From Hyphomicrobiaceae bacterium (lineage in GTDB: Bacteria > Pseudomonadota > Alphaproteobacteria > Rhizobiales > Ancalomicrobiaceae), in the NCBI GenBank assembly GCA_016793065.1, contig JAEULV010000102.1, forward strand, positions 1 through 64,000: a DNA stretch of 64,000 nt, given 5' to 3'. The notes beneath the pieces are model-generated. The model saw only the letters and a list, made by a program, of their open reading frames with translations. It made no database searches and was not told the origin of the DNA. Made by a program: the position numbers and the translations under genes. How positions within the stretch are numbered: the stretch's first letter is position 1; each line of letters starts with the position of its first letter. Positions 26,426 to 36,202 of this stretch are shown here, piece by piece.

Positions 26426-27499
26426 TCACGGCTCCCGGCTCATCGAGGCGTTCCATTCGCTCAGCACCTTGCGGCGCTTGGCCTGATCCTGGATCGCGAT
26501 CAGCCCGGGCCCGATGGCGATCGGCCGGAACACGCTCGCCGCATTGTCGGCGGTCGGTGCCTCGATCCCGTCCGGCACCGGTCGGCCGGCGGCGAAGTGG
26601 AACGACTGCTCCGCCACCGCCCTTTGCCCGCGCTCCGACAGCAGATAGTCGAGGAACGCCGCGCCCATGTCGCCATTTTCGGCGACCCTCGGCAGCATCA
26701 CCGCCCGCGTCAGCACCAGCACATAGTCGCGCGGCAGCACGATGCCGATCGGCGCGCCCGCCTTCAGCCGCCGATAGGCATAGGACCCCAGAAGATTGTA
26801 GCCTATCTTCAGCCGCCCCTGCTCGATCGCGTCGAGAATATCGCCGGTGCAGCAGCTCAGCTGCGTGCCCGAGCGGCCGAACGCCTCGATCAGTCGGCCA
26901 TAGGTGCTCGACTGCTTCGCATCCATTGCCGCGAACAGATAGCCGATGCCGGAGGTGACGATGTCGTAGGTGCCGACCGCGCCGCGATAACGCTCGGCCT
27001 TGTCGCGCAACAGCGACACCAGCTCCAGCCGTGTATGCGGCACATCTTCAGCCGGCACCGCGCGCCGGTCATAGACGATCACCGCTGGCTCGAAGGTAAA
27101 GCCGTAGGCCGTATTCCGCCAGTTGGCATAGGCCGGCGCCCGCCGGGTCGCCGGCGAGACATGCTCGCGCCCGCAGCCGTCATTGACCAGTTTGACGATA
27201 TGATCCGCCGACGACGAGATCAGCAGGTCGGCCAGCGGCCGCCCGTCGCGGCAGGCGCTGGCGGCAAGCTCGTTCAACTCGTTGGTCAGGTGCTCGACAT
27301 AGGTCACCGACACGTCCGGCCGCGCCGCCTGGAAGTCCTCCACCAGCGGCCGCATGGTCGCCAGATCGGTGGTCGAGCGGATCGTCAGCGCCTGCCCGGC
27401 GCCGGCCGGGGCATAGAACCGCGTCGTGGTCTCGGCCCGCGCCGCGATCGGGCCGCAAAGGCCGGCAAGCACCAGGGCCGTCAACGTCACGCGCATCAC
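26426..27499 (-). CDS. Periplasmic substrate-binding protein in a sensor-kinase operon
   Basis: 357 residues with a cleavable signal peptide (MMRVTLTALVLAGLCGPIAARAE) and a type 2 periplasmic binding protein fold like iron(III)/thiamine ABC receptors: LTIRSTTDLATMRPLVEDFQ, LLISSSADHIVKLVNDG, NTAYGFTFEPAVIVYDRRAV, IGIVLPRDYVLVLTRAVMLP. No ABC permease or ATPase is nearby. Its ATG overlaps the stop of the TctE-like kinase, making it the third gene of the regulator operon. The likely role, by inference, is a periplasmic co-sensor that presents a ligand to the kinase rather than a transport component. Confidence 0.85.
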   Translation of the reverse strand: MMRVTLTALVLAGLCGPIAARAETTTRFYAPAGAGQALTIRSTTDLATMRPLVEDFQAARPDVSVTYVEHLTNELNELAASACRDGRPLADLLISSSADHIVKLVNDGCGREHVSPATRRAPAYANWRNTAYGFTFEPAVIVYDRRAVPAEDVPHTRLELVSLLRDKAERYRGAVGTYDIVTSGIGYLFAAMDAKQSSTYGRLIEAFGRSGTQLSCCTGDILDAIEQGRLKIGYNLLGSYAYRRLKAGAPIGIVLPRDYVLVLTRAVMLPRVAENGDMGAAFLDYLLSERGQRAVAEQSFHFAAGRPVPDGIEAPTADNAASVFRPIAIGPGLIAIQDQAKRRKVLSEWNASMSREP

Positions 27500-28893
27500 T
27501 CCACCTCCGCCTTGTCGGGGCAGGGCAGGGCGCCGAGATGCATCGACACCCGGAAATCCCCGCCGCCGTCGCGGCCGAAACTCAACCGCCCGTCATGGGC
27601 GACGATAACATCCTTGACGATGGCGAGCCCCAGCCCCGAGCCGGCACCGGCGCCGGCGCCCCGGGCAAACCGCTCGGTGGCGCGGGCCTGCTCGGCTGCC
27701 TCGATCCCCGGCCCGTCGTCCAGCACCGACACCACCGCGTCGCCGTCGTCATGCTCGACCCGGATCGCCAGCCGCGTCGGGGCGCCGTGGCGCAGCGCGT
27801 TGTCGACCAGGTTCTTCACCGCCTCGACCAGGCTCACCCGATCGCCGGCGACCATCACCGGGTCCTCGGCGAGGTCGATGCGCACGTCGATGCGTCGCTC
27901 GCTGTCCTCCGGCAGCGACAGGCGCGACACTTCCGCCGCCACCTCCCGCAGGTCCACCGGCTCGCGCGCCCGCGCCTCGGCCCGGTGCAGCACCATCGCA
28001 TGGCTGAGCAGCTGGTGGGTCAGCCGCGACAGCTCGTTGACGCGCCCGGCGATCCGCTCCAGCCGCGCGGTCCGCTTGTCCGGGTCGGTGTCATGTGCCG
28101 CGAGTTCGATCTGCGCCGCCAGCGCCGTCAACGGCGTGCGGATCTGGTGCGCCACGTCGCCCACATGCTGCTGCAGCAGATTGAGCCGGTCGGAAAGCCG
28201 CAGCATGAACTGGTTGATCGAGCCGACCAGCGTGCCGATCTCCCGCGGCGTCGCCACCGTCAGCGGCGACAGATCCGCCGGATCCCGCGCCAGCAGCGCC
28301 CGTTCCACCCGCCGCAACGGCCGGAAGGCCAGCCGCACCGCCACCATCACCCCGCCGAGCGCCAGCCCGCTCATCACCACCACCAACAGGAACGCCTTGC
28401 CGGCGAGATCGTGGGCGAGCGCCGTGCGCGCATCCAGCGTATGCGCCACCAGCGTCGTGACGAAGCCGGGGCGCGCCGCGTCCGAAACCCAGCGCCGCAC
28501 CATGGCGATCCGCACCGCGACGCCGTCGACGCTGCCGGTCTCGGTGAACGGCCCGATTCCGGCGCCCGCCCGCCCGGTGAATTTCAGCCCGTCATAGCCG
28601 GTGATCGACGCGCCGTCGGTGCCGAGCACATGATAGAAGATCCGGTCGGATTTCGACACCGACAGCGCCTCCAGCGCCGCCATCGACACGTCGACCGATA
28701 CCACCCCGTCTTCCGCCCCGATGGTCTCGGCGATCTGCAGGGCCACCCCGACCAGCACCCGGTCATAGGCATCATCGGCGGCGGTGCGGGCCGAGCGCAG
28801 CGCCGCGACCATAAGCACCGCGCCGACCACGGCGATCACCGCCGCGATCAGCCCGGTCAGGCGCCAGTAGAGCGAGGCGGTTTCAGTGGGCAT
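27496..28893 (-). CDS. TctE-like sensor histidine kinase
   Basis: 465 residues: TM1 (about 12-32), a periplasmic 2CSK_N-type sensor region (to about 165), TM2 (about 172-192), HAMP, the DHp motif VGDVAHQIRTPLTALAAQIE and ATPase motifs NLVDNALRHG, DDGPGIE and SGLGLAIVKDVI. The ATG at 28891-28893 lies inside the end of the response regulator gene, so the two are co-translated. Position opposite the tctCBA operon supports a role in sensing tricarboxylates or the transporter's substrate. Confidence 0.92.
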   Translation of the reverse strand: MPTETASLYWRLTGLIAAVIAVVGAVLMVAALRSARTAADDAYDRVLVGVALQIAETIGAEDGVVSVDVSMAALEALSVSKSDRIFYHVLGTDGASITGYDGLKFTGRAGAGIGPFTETGSVDGVAVRIAMVRRWVSDAARPGFVTTLVAHTLDARTALAHDLAGKAFLLVVVMSGLALGGVMVAVRLAFRPLRRVERALLARDPADLSPLTVATPREIGTLVGSINQFMLRLSDRLNLLQQHVGDVAHQIRTPLTALAAQIELAAHDTDPDKRTARLERIAGRVNELSRLTHQLLSHAMVLHRAEARAREPVDLREVAAEVSRLSLPEDSERRIDVRIDLAEDPVMVAGDRVSLVEAVKNLVDNALRHGAPTRLAIRVEHDDGDAVVSVLDDGPGIEAAEQARATERFARGAGAGAGSGLGLAIVKDVIVAHDGRLSFGRDGGGDFRVSMHLGALPCPDKAEVE

Positions 28894-29554
28894 CGGCGAG
28901 GATCTGATATCCGAGGCCGCGCAGCGTCTTGATCTGCACCCGCGCCCCCTGCAGCTTCTTGCGCAGCCGCCCGACATAAAGCTCGATCGCGTTGGTGCCG
29001 GCATCGGCCTCCAGCGCGAACACCTGCTCGAACAGGTCCTCCTTCGGGAAGATCCGCCCCGGCCGTGTCATCAGCGCCTCCAGCACCGCCGTTTCGCGCC
29101 GCGTCAGTTCCACCGCCCGCTCGCCGACGCGGACCTCGCGGCTCGAGCGGTCGAGCACCACGTCGCCGCAGGCGAGGTCGTTGGTCGCCGGCCCCTGATT
29201 GCGCCGCAGCAGCGCCCGCACCCGCGCTTCCAGTTCGCGAAAGTCGAACGGCTTCACCAGATAGTCGTCGGCGCCGAGATCGAGGGCGCTCACCCGGTCG
29301 TCGATCTGCGACCGCGCCGTCAGGATCAGCACCGGGCTCTTGCCGCCGCCGGCACGATAGCTCTTGAGGATCGAGAAGCCGTCGCGGCCGGGGAGCATCA
29401 CGTCGAGGATCACCATGTCGTAGGCCTGCGTCGCCAGCAGCCCGGCGCCATCGTCGCCGTCGCTCGCCCAGTCGACCGCGTGCCCGACCCGCTGCAGCCG
29501 CGCCACGATCGCCTCGCCGACATCGGCTACGTCTTCAACCAGCAGAATTCGCAT
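28883..29554 (-). CDS. TctD-like OmpR-family response regulator
   Basis: 223 residues: a receiver domain (MRILLVEDVADVGEAIVARL, phospho-Asp in MVILDVMLPGRDGFSI, Lys in YLVKPFDFRELEARV) and a winged-helix output (LTRRETAVLEALMTRPGRIF, AIELYVGRLRKKLQ, IKTLRGLGYQI). First gene of the regulator operon, read away from tctCBA across a shared 409-base control region. Expected to activate tctCBA; the CAAACT hexamers in that region are candidate sites. Confidence 0.92.
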   Translation of the reverse strand: MRILLVEDVADVGEAIVARLQRVGHAVDWASDGDDGAGLLATQAYDMVILDVMLPGRDGFSILKSYRAGGGKSPVLILTARSQIDDRVSALDLGADDYLVKPFDFRELEARVRALLRRNQGPATNDLACGDVVLDRSSREVRVGERAVELTRRETAVLEALMTRPGRIFPKEDLFEQVFALEADAGTNAIELYVGRLRKKLQGARVQIKTLRGLGYQILADAH

Positions 29555-29963
29555 ACGGGCCGCATCCTCGGCGGAATGATAGGTTCATGACAGTTTGCCA
29601 TGCTAGGCATTCGTCAATAGGATGTAAACCGTTTCAAGCGGCTCTTGCATCGCATAATAAAAACAAACTTGGGAAGAAACGCAAACTATTGGCGCCAGAT
29701 CATGGATGAAGCCAACGGAGCGCGTGCCGCACTGCGGTAAATCATTGGACAAGATGCCGGAGCAAGCCTGACGCGTACTGGCTGTCAGCTTGGGACGGGC
29801 GCCGGAATACAGTATATCGACGTGCCTTGGGCTCGCATCGAACGATCCTGCGACCCGGTACTGCGAAACGATTTAAGTCCCTGGCGCCATCCCTTCGGCG
29901 CTGCGGATCGAAACCAAATCCGGCCGCCGGACGAGCCGGAAACCAGCAAGTGGGAGGACTTCC
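29555..29963. other. Divergent control region between tctDE-like genes and tctCBA
   Basis: About 410 bases, AT-richer near 29570-29720. It contains a candidate promoter for the regulator operon (29600-29628) and three copies of a CAAACT hexamer: 29664-29669 and 29682-29687 on the plus strand (18 bases apart) and 29592-29597 on the minus strand. No reading frame is supported. Confidence 0.45.
29600..29628 (-). promoter_or_regulatory. Candidate sigma-70 promoter of the tctDE-like operon
   Basis: On the minus strand TTTACA (29623-29628; 5 of 6 to TTGACA) and TAGCAT (29600-29605; 4 of 6 to TATAAT) are spaced by 17 bases. This would place the transcript start about 40 bases upstream of the response regulator ATG. 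Confidence 0.35.
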
Positions 29964-30953
29964 ATGCAGTCTCGTCGTGACATTCTTCGCTACGGCCTTG
30001 CCCTCGGCGCCGCTTCGGCCGTGCCGATGTCGGGCCTGTTCGCCGGCCGCGCCGAAGCCGCGCCGCCGACCGATCTGAAGCTGTTCGTTCCGGCGGCGCC
30101 CGGCGGCGGCTGGGACCAGACCGCCCGCTCGATGGAGCAGGTGCTGCGCGCCAACGGCGCCGTCACCTCGGTGCAGGTCACCAACGTTCCCGGCGCCGGC
30201 GGCACCGTCGGCCTGCCGCAGTTCGTCAATCAGTGGAAGGGCCAGGGCAATGCCCTGATGATCGGCGGCATGGTGATGGTCGGCGCCATCATCGCCAACA
30301 AGGCCCCGGTCAAGCTCACCGCCACCACACCGATCGCCCGCCTCACCGGCGAGGCGCTCGCCCTCGTCGTGCCGGCGGAATCGCCGTTCAAGACCGCCGC
30401 CGACTTCGTCAAGGCGCTGAAGGCCGACCCGTCCAAGGTCCCGATCGCCGGCGGTTCGGCCGGTGGCTCCGACCACATCCTCGCCGGCCTGATCGCCAAG
30501 GCCGGTGGCGGCGACGCCACCAAGGTGTCCTATGTCGCCTTCGCCGGCGGCGGCCCGGCCACGGCGGCGATCCTCGGCAATCAGGTCGCGGCCGGCATCT
30601 CCGGCTACGGCGAGTTCGCCGAGCAGATCAAGGCCGGCAAGATGCGCTGCCTCGCCATCTCCGCCGACCAGCGCGACCCGGCCATCGACGCCCCGACCCT
30701 GCGCGAGGCCGGCATCCCGGTCGACCTGTTCAACTGGCGCGGCGTCTTCGCCCCTCCGGGCCTGTCGAAGGAGCAGGTCGCCGACATCACCAAGCTGGTC
30801 GCCGACATGGTCAAGTCGCCCGCCTGGGCCGAGATGTGCAAGACCAAGGGCTGGGCCTCGATCCCGATCGTCGGCGACAGCTACGGCGAATTCGTCGCGG
30901 CCGAAACCACCCGCATCGAGGCGATCCTCAAGGATCTCGGCCTCGCCGGCTGA
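29964..30953 (+). CDS. tctC: Tripartite tricarboxylate transporter substrate-binding protein TctC
   Basis: TctC captures the substrate in the periplasm for the TctAB membrane complex. 329 residues beginning [20 protein letters not shown], a twin-arginine-like signal ending near AEAAPP. The mature part shows Bug/TctC family features: [60 protein letters not shown] and [20 protein letters not shown]. The last motif (GGxPATxxILGxQV) is typical of citrate/tricarboxylate binders. A ribosome-binding site GGGAGGA lies upstream. First gene of tctCBA. Confidence 0.94.
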   Translation: MQSRRDILRYGLALGAASAVPMSGLFAGRAEAAPPTDLKLFVPAAPGGGWDQTARSMEQVLRANGAVTSVQVTNVPGAGGTVGLPQFVNQWKGQGNALMIGGMVMVGAIIANKAPVKLTATTPIARLTGEALALVVPAESPFKTAADFVKALKADPSKVPIAGGSAGGSDHILAGLIAKAGGGDATKVSYVAFAGGGPATAAILGNQVAAGISGYGEFAEQIKAGKMRCLAISADQRDPAIDAPTLREAGIPVDLFNWRGVFAPPGLSKEQVADITKLVADMVKSPAWAEMCKTKGWASIPIVGDSYGEFVAAETTRIEAILKDLGLAG

Positions 30954-31057
30954 TCGCGCGACCGGCATGAACCGCAATCCGCCGCTCGCCCTCACCGGGC
31001 GGGCGGCGCCGTCGCCTCGCCGTCGCGCCGCCTTCCTCCCGCACCCCGGGTAATCCC

Positions 31058-31582
31058 ATGTCCGATACTCCGACTTCACCGACGCGGGTTCGCCTCGCGC
31101 CGGGCGAAATGCTCATTGCCGTTGGCATGATCGCCTTCGCCCTGGTCGTCCTCTGGCAGACCCAGGTCATCCCGGTTTCGCCGCTCTATTCCAAGGTCGG
31201 CCCCACCGTCGCCCCCACGCTGACGTGGATGGGCATGCTGGCGCTCGGCCTCGGCCTCCTCGCCGCCGCCTTCCGCGGTGGCTGGCAGTCGGAGGACGAG
31301 AAGGAAACCCCGGTCGACATGCTGGCGCTCGCCTATGTCGGCGCCGGCCTCCTGGCCAATATCGTGCTCATCACCTTCGCCGGCTTCACCATCGCCTCGG
31401 TGGCGATGTTCGTGCTGGTCGCCCGCGGCTTCGGCTCGCGCCGCACCCTGCGTGACGCCGGCATCGCGCTCGCCCTGGCGCTGACGGCCTATTTCGGCTT
31501 TGCCGGCCTGCTCGGCATCAATATCGGCGGCGGTCTGATCGAGAACGCCATTTCCTCAGCCCTCGGATTCGCAAAGGTCTGA
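31058..31582 (+). CDS. tctB: Tripartite tricarboxylate transporter small membrane subunit TctB
   Basis: 174 residues with four predicted membrane segments (about 18-36, 46-66, 86-108 and 128-160, the last probably split). N-terminal [20 protein letters not shown] and the [20 protein letters not shown] block are typical of TctB. It lies 104 bases after tctC and 5 bases before tctA. TctB is the poorly conserved small subunit; context makes the assignment firm. Confidence 0.92.
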   Translation: MSDTPTSPTRVRLAPGEMLIAVGMIAFALVVLWQTQVIPVSPLYSKVGPTVAPTLTWMGMLALGLGLLAAAFRGGWQSEDEKETPVDMLALAYVGAGLLANIVLITFAGFTIASVAMFVLVARGFGSRRTLRDAGIALALALTAYFGFAGLLGINIGGGLIENAISSALGFAKV

Positions 31583-31587
31583 ATGCC

Positions 31588-33099
31588 ATGGAAGCCTTTG
31601 CCTCGCTGATGGGCGGCTTCGCCGTCGCGCTCACCCCGGAAAACCTGCTGTGGAGCCTGCTCGGCGTCACGCTCGGCACCGCCATCGGCGTGCTGCCGGG
31701 TCTCGGCCCCGGCCTGACCATCGCCCTCCTGTTGCCGATCACCTACAAGGTCGATCCGACGGCGGCCTTCATCCTGTTCGCCGGCATCTATTACGGCGCC
31801 ATGTATGGCGGCTCGACCACGTCGATCCTGCTGAACACCCCCGGCGAAAGCGCCACCATCGTCACCGCCCTCGAGGGCAACAAGATGGCGCGCGGCGGAC
31901 GCGGCGGCGCCGCGCTTGCCACCGCCGCCATCGGCTCGTTCGTCGCCGGCACGCTCGGCACCCTCGGCATCACCTTCCTCGCGCCGATGGTGGTCAAGTT
32001 CGCCCTGGTCTTCGGCCCGGCCGACTATTTCGCCCTGATGATCCTCGCCTTCGTCACCGTCTCCGCCGTGCTCGGCTCCTCGGCGATTCGCGGCCTGACG
32101 TCGCTGTCGATCGGCCTGTTCCTCGGCTTCGTCGGCGTCGACCTGCAGACCGGCCAGCCGCGCTTCACCTTCGGCCTGCTCGAACTCCTCGACGGCATCA
32201 ATGTCATCGTTGTCGCCGTCGGCATCTTCGCCGTCGGCGAGACGCTCTACGTCGCCTCGCGCTATCGCTATGGCCGCGACGAGATCGTGCCGCTCAAGGG
32301 CTCGATCTGGATGACCAAGGAGGAATGGCGCCGTTCGTGGAAGCCCTGGCTGCGCGGCACCCTGTTCGGCTTCCCCATCGGCGCGCTGCCGGCCGGCGGC
32401 GCCGAAATCCCCACCTTCCTCAGCTACTACACCGAGAAGAAGCTCACCAAGTATCCCGAGGAATTCGGCAAGGGCGCCATCGAGGGCGTCGCCGGTCCGG
32501 AAGCCGCCAACAATGCCTCCGCCGCCGGCGTGCTGGTGCCGATGCTGACCCTTGGCCTGCCGACCTCCGCCACCGCCGCCATCATGCTCTCGGCCTTCCA
32601 GAGCTACGGCATCAATCCCGGCCCGCTGCTGTTCCAGACCCAGCCGCAACTGGTCTGGGGCCTGATCGCCTCGCTGTTCATCGGCAACGTCATGCTCTTG
32701 GTGCTGAACCTGCCGATGATCGCCATCTGGGTGAAGATGCTGAAGATCCCGGCGCCGCTGCTCTATGCCGGCGTGCTGGTCTTCGCCACCATCGGCACCT
32801 ACGGCATCAGCCAGTCGCCGGTCGATCTCGTCCTGCTCTATGCCATCGGCTTCGTCGGCTTCGCCATGCGGCGCTACGACTTCCCCACCGCGCCGGTGAT
32901 CATCGGCATGATCCTCGGGCCGATGGCCGAGCAGAACCTGCGCCAGGCCCTCACCATCTCCGCCGGCGACTGGTCGGTGTTCTTCACCCGGCCGCTGTCG
33001 GCCGCCCTGCTGGCACTGGCGCTCCTCGCGCTCGTCGCACCGCACTTCTGGGAACTGATGAAGAAGCCCCGGCTCGAGCATCCCCCGGCCGCGCTGTGA
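31588..33099 (+). CDS. tctA: Tripartite tricarboxylate transporter large membrane subunit TctA
   Basis: 503 residues, about 12 membrane segments. Conserved TctA motifs: [62 protein letters not shown] and its inverted-repeat counterpart [24 protein letters not shown], then [26 protein letters not shown]. It forms the ion-coupled membrane channel with TctB. Last gene of the operon; a 13-bp hairpin follows. Confidence 0.96.
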   Translation: MEAFASLMGGFAVALTPENLLWSLLGVTLGTAIGVLPGLGPGLTIALLLPITYKVDPTAAFILFAGIYYGAMYGGSTTSILLNTPGESATIVTALEGNKMARGGRGGAALATAAIGSFVAGTLGTLGITFLAPMVVKFALVFGPADYFALMILAFVTVSAVLGSSAIRGLTSLSIGLFLGFVGVDLQTGQPRFTFGLLELLDGINVIVVAVGIFAVGETLYVASRYRYGRDEIVPLKGSIWMTKEEWRRSWKPWLRGTLFGFPIGALPAGGAEIPTFLSYYTEKKLTKYPEEFGKGAIEGVAGPEAANNASAAGVLVPMLTLGLPTSATAAIMLSAFQSYGINPGPLLFQTQPQLVWGLIASLFIGNVMLLVLNLPMIAIWVKMLKIPAPLLYAGVLVFATIGTYGISQSPVDLVLLYAIGFVGFAMRRYDFPTAPVIIGMILGPMAEQNLRQALTISAGDWSVFFTRPLSAALLALALLALVAPHFWELMKKPRLEHPPAAL

Positions 33100-33117
33100 G
33101 CATCCGCCCGCCCGTCG

Positions 33118-33149
33118 GCAAACGCGCGACATTCGCGTCGCGCGTTTGC
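33118..33149 (+). terminator. Strong hairpin after tctA
   Basis: GCAAACGCGCGAC (33118-33130) pairs perfectly with GTCGCGCGTTTGC (33137-33149) around a 6-base loop. There is no clear T-tract after it, so it may be a processing or 3'-end stabilising hairpin rather than a strict intrinsic terminator. Confidence 0.5.
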
Positions 33150-33190
33150 TGCACTGCAAGAATTTTCGCCGATCAAGCCGAATTCGCCAT

Positions 33191-33264
33191 GGTCTGATGC
33201 CGCCATCTCGGCTAAGTCAGACCCCGTTCGGGTCACGCGTGCCCGCCTGAGGGGCGTACCCCTC
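33191..33264 (+). promoter_or_regulatory. Structured leader RNA of the TerC-family gene, possible riboswitch
   Basis: GGTCTGA (33191-33197) can pair with TCAGACC (33217-33223). That 3' strand overlaps GACCC (33220-33224), which can instead pair with GGGTC (33230-33234), so the two hairpins exclude each other. A third hairpin, GAGGGG/CCCCTC (33249-33254 with 33259-33264), ends 14 bases before the first start codon. TerC-family genes are often under the Mn2+-sensing yybP-ykoY riboswitch, but the GGGGAGTA core I would expect is absent. Confidence 0.45.
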
Positions 33265-33278
33265 GCCAGACGCAACGG

Positions 33279-33947
33279 ATGTCATCCATGGAAATGTTTA
33301 CCGCCGACGGCCTGACCGCGCTTCTGCAGGTCATCGCCATCGACCTCGTGCTCGCCGGCGACAACGCCATCGTCATCGGCATGGCCGCCGCCGGTCTCCC
33401 CAAGGAGATGCGCGCCAAGGCGATCCTGATCGGTATCGTCGCCGCCACGGTGCTGCGCATCGGCTTTGCCGTCGCCGCCACCCAGCTCCTCCAGATCCTC
33501 GGCCTGCTGCTCGTCGGCGGCATCCTGCTTCTGTGGGTGTGCTGGAAGATGTGGCGCGAACTGCGCGAGACGCATCAGGAGGTGGTCGACGGCGAGGAGG
33601 CCCTGACCGGCGAGGACATCGACCAGGACGGCACCGTCGCCGGCCACGCCAAGCAGAAGACCTTCGCCCAGGCCGCCTGGCAGATCGTCGTCGCCGACGT
33701 CTCCATGTCGCTCGACAACGTCCTCGCCGTCGCCGGCGCCGCGCGCGAGCACCCCACCGTCCTGATCATCGGCCTGGCGCTGTCGATCGCGCTGATGGGC
33801 CTGGCGGCATCGTTCATCGCCAGCCTGCTCAACCGCTACCGCTGGATCGCCTATGTCGGCTTCGTCATCATTCTCTATGTGGCGCTCGAAATGATCTGGC
33901 GCGGGTCGATGGAAGTCTGGCCGCACGTCGCCATGCTCGCCCGCTGA
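33279..33947 (+). CDS. TerC-family (YjbE-like) membrane protein
   Basis: 222 residues with about seven membrane segments and the duplicated TerC signatures IAIDLVLAGDNAIVIGMA and IVVADVSMSLDNVLAVAGAA, whose Asp/Asn residues lie in the membrane as in metal-ion exporters. A charged cytoplasmic loop (HQEVVDGEEALTGEDIDQDG) sits between the halves. Relatives export Mn2+ and help load secreted metalloproteins. ATG at 33279 or 33288; both are in frame. The leader upstream has mutually exclusive hairpins, suggesting RNA control. Confidence 0.9.
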   Translation: MSSMEMFTADGLTALLQVIAIDLVLAGDNAIVIGMAAAGLPKEMRAKAILIGIVAATVLRIGFAVAATQLLQILGLLLVGGILLLWVCWKMWRELRETHQEVVDGEEALTGEDIDQDGTVAGHAKQKTFAQAAWQIVVADVSMSLDNVLAVAGAAREHPTVLIIGLALSIALMGLAASFIASLLNRYRWIAYVGFVIILYVALEMIWRGSMEVWPHVAMLAR

Positions 33948-34126
33948 TCGGCCCCTCGCCGGTCCGGCCGGCGGGCAGCGCGCGTGTTCTCAATTCTGCA
34001 AGCTGATTGCGCGGGATTGACAGAGGCGCGCCTGCCCCGGCCGTGGCATTCTCCGCCGCAAACGACGCGCCGCCCGGTCCACCGACCGGACGGCTCACCC
34101 GCGTCAATGCCGGCGGAGGAGCCCAG

Positions 34127-35314
34127 ATGTCCCAGTCCGATCCGATCGTCATCGTCGGCGCAGCCCGCACCCCCATGGGCGGCTTCCAGGGCGATTTCGC
34201 CAGCCTGCCGGCGGCCCGCCTCGGCTCGGTCGCGGTTGCCGCCGCCGTCGCCCGCGCCGGTGTGCCGGTCGATGCGGTCAGCGAGGCGCTGATCGGCTGC
34301 GTCCTGCCGGCCGGCCAGGGTCAGGCTCCCGCCCGCCAGGCCGCGCTCGGCGCCGGCCTGCCGCAATCCGTGCCCTGTTCCACCGTCAACAAGATGTGCG
34401 GCTCCGGCATGGCGACGGTCATGTTTGCCCATGACGCCCTGCACGCCCGCCCGCGCGACATCATCGTCGCCGGCGGCATGGAGAGCATGTCGAACGCCCC
34501 CTATCTGCTGCCCAAGGCCCGCACGGGCCTGCGCATCGGCCACGGTGCGGTGATGGACCACATGTTCCTCGACGGCCTCGAGGACGCCTATGAGCGCGGC
34601 CGGCTGATGGGCACCTTCGCCGAGGATACCGCCGCCCACTACCAGATCAGTCGCGAGGAGCAGGACGCCTACGCCCACGCCTCGCTGGCACGCGCCCTTG
34701 CCGCGATTGCCTCGGGCGCCTTCGCCCGCGAGATCGCGCCGGTGACGGTCGAGGGCCGTGGCGGCGCCATCGTCGTCGACACCGACGAACAGCCGGGCAA
34801 GGCCGATGCCGCCAAGATCGGCAAGCTGAAGCCGGCCTTCCGTCCCGGCGGCACGGTGACGGCGGCGAATTCCTCCTCGATTTCCGATGGCGCCGCAGCC
34901 CTGGTGCTGATGCGCGCCTCCGAGGCCGAGCGCCGCGGCCTGACGCCGCGCGCCCGCATCGTCGGCACCGCCAGCCATGCCCGCGCCCCAGCCTGGTTCT
35001 CCACCGCCCCGATCGGCGCCATCGAGACCCTGTTCGAGCGCATCGGCTGGAATTCGGAGACGCCGGATCTCTATGAAATCAACGAGGCTTTCGCCGTCGT
35101 CGCCATGGTGGCGATGCGCGATCTCGGCCTCGACCATGCCCGCGTCAACGTCAATGGCGGCGCTTGCGCCCTCGGCCACCCGATCGGCGCATCCGGCGCC
35201 CGCATCCTGGTGACGCTGCTGCACGCGCTCGAAAACCGCCACCTCAAGCGCGGCGTCGCCTCGCTTTGCATCGGCGGCGGCGAGGCAACCGCCGTGGCGA
35301 TCGAACTGATGTGA
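34127..35314 (+). CDS. Acetyl-CoA acetyltransferase (thiolase)
   Basis: 395 residues of the thiolase family, which condenses or cleaves acyl-CoA. Nucleophile Cys91 in [12 protein letters not shown], the [11 protein letters not shown] motif, the general-base His in [20 protein letters not shown] and the second Cys in [15 protein letters not shown] are all present. The ATG at 34127 has GGAGGAG upstream; earlier in-frame starts lack one. No phaB, fadB or mevalonate gene is adjacent, so biosynthetic (PhaA) versus degradative use cannot be decided. Confidence 0.93.
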   Translation: MSQSDPIVIVGAARTPMGGFQGDFASLPAARLGSVAVAAAVARAGVPVDAVSEALIGCVLPAGQGQAPARQAALGAGLPQSVPCSTVNKMCGSGMATVMFAHDALHARPRDIIVAGGMESMSNAPYLLPKARTGLRIGHGAVMDHMFLDGLEDAYERGRLMGTFAEDTAAHYQISREEQDAYAHASLARALAAIASGAFAREIAPVTVEGRGGAIVVDTDEQPGKADAAKIGKLKPAFRPGGTVTAANSSSISDGAAALVLMRASEAERRGLTPRARIVGTASHARAPAWFSTAPIGAIETLFERIGWNSETPDLYEINEAFAVVAMVAMRDLGLDHARVNVNGGACALGHPIGASGARILVTLLHALENRHLKRGVASLCIGGGEATAVAIELM

Positions 35315-35368
35315 GGCGGCGCGGGGCGCCGGTGCCGGCTACCGGATCGCGGCCATCGCGCGCCCCGA

Positions 35369-36127
35369 TCAGAACAGGCTCATCTGCCCGCCGCCGGCGG
35401 TGTCGCTGCCGGGACCGCCGGCGCGCCCCTTGCGAGTCGGCGCCGGGCGGTCGGTCGCCGCATCCGCCGGCTGCTGGAGCCCCTCGTCGTCGTTGCGCAC
35501 GGTGTTGACCCGGTCCGACACCGCGATCGCCTCGAACAGGTCGTTCGCCGCCGGCCGCAGCAAGCCCTGCACCTCCCTCGGCTCCCGCCCGCGCACGTCG
35601 AGCCATGCCTCGAATTGATCGGGCGACAGCACCGCCGGCATCCGGTCATGGATCATTGCCACCAGCCGGTTGGCCTCCACCGTCAGGATCGCGGCGGTAT
35701 CGATCTCGCTGCCATCCGCCGACATGTAGGTTTCCATCAGGCCGGCGAGGCCGACGATGCCGCGGTCGCGCGGCCGGATCCAGTAGGCCCGCTTGCCGCC
35801 GCCGTCGCCGCGTCGCCATTCGTAGAAGCCGCTCGCCGGAATGATCACCCGCCGATGCCGCATCGCCCCGCGAAAGGCCGGCTTCTCGGCGGCCGTCTCG
35901 GCGCGGGCGTTGATCAGCAGGGTGAAGCCGGCCGGGTCCTTCACCCAGCCCGGAATCAGCCCCCAGCGCGCCAGCATGAATCGCCGCGCGCCGTGTTCCA
36001 GCGATACGAGCGCGATCGGCTGTGTCGGGGCGATGTTGTAGCGGGGCGGAAAATTCGGCTGGTCTTCGTAGCCGAACATCCGCCGCACCTCTTCCGGCGT
36101 CGCCGTCAACGCATATCGCCCGCACAT
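35369..36127 (-). CDS. SOS-response-associated peptidase (YedK/HMCES, abasic-site shield)
   Basis: 252 residues starting [16 protein letters not shown]. Cys2, exposed after Met removal, forms a thiazolidine crosslink with abasic sites in single-stranded DNA. Other family residues: [36 protein letters not shown] (catalytic Glu) and IHDRMPAVL (His). The C-terminal 60 residues are polar and probably disordered. It is convergent with the thiolase gene; no LexA-type box is seen upstream. Confidence 0.93.
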   Translation of the reverse strand: MCGRYALTATPEEVRRMFGYEDQPNFPPRYNIAPTQPIALVSLEHGARRFMLARWGLIPGWVKDPAGFTLLINARAETAAEKPAFRGAMRHRRVIIPASGFYEWRRGDGGGKRAYWIRPRDRGIVGLAGLMETYMSADGSEIDTAAILTVEANRLVAMIHDRMPAVLSPDQFEAWLDVRGREPREVQGLLRPAANDLFEAIAVSDRVNTVRNDDEGLQQPADAATDRPAPTRKGRAGGPGSDTAGGGQMSLF

Positions 36128-36202
36128 GCCCGCCAGCCCCCGACCACTCGACGCCGAAACCTATCACCGCCGGGCGCCGTCGGGAACCTGACCATCCAGG
36201 TC

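Noticed and set aside
33191-33278. Canonical yybP-ykoY manganese riboswitch upstream of the TerC gene
   Set aside because: The location is right, but the conserved GGGGAGTA-type core is not present, so I report only an unassigned structured leader.
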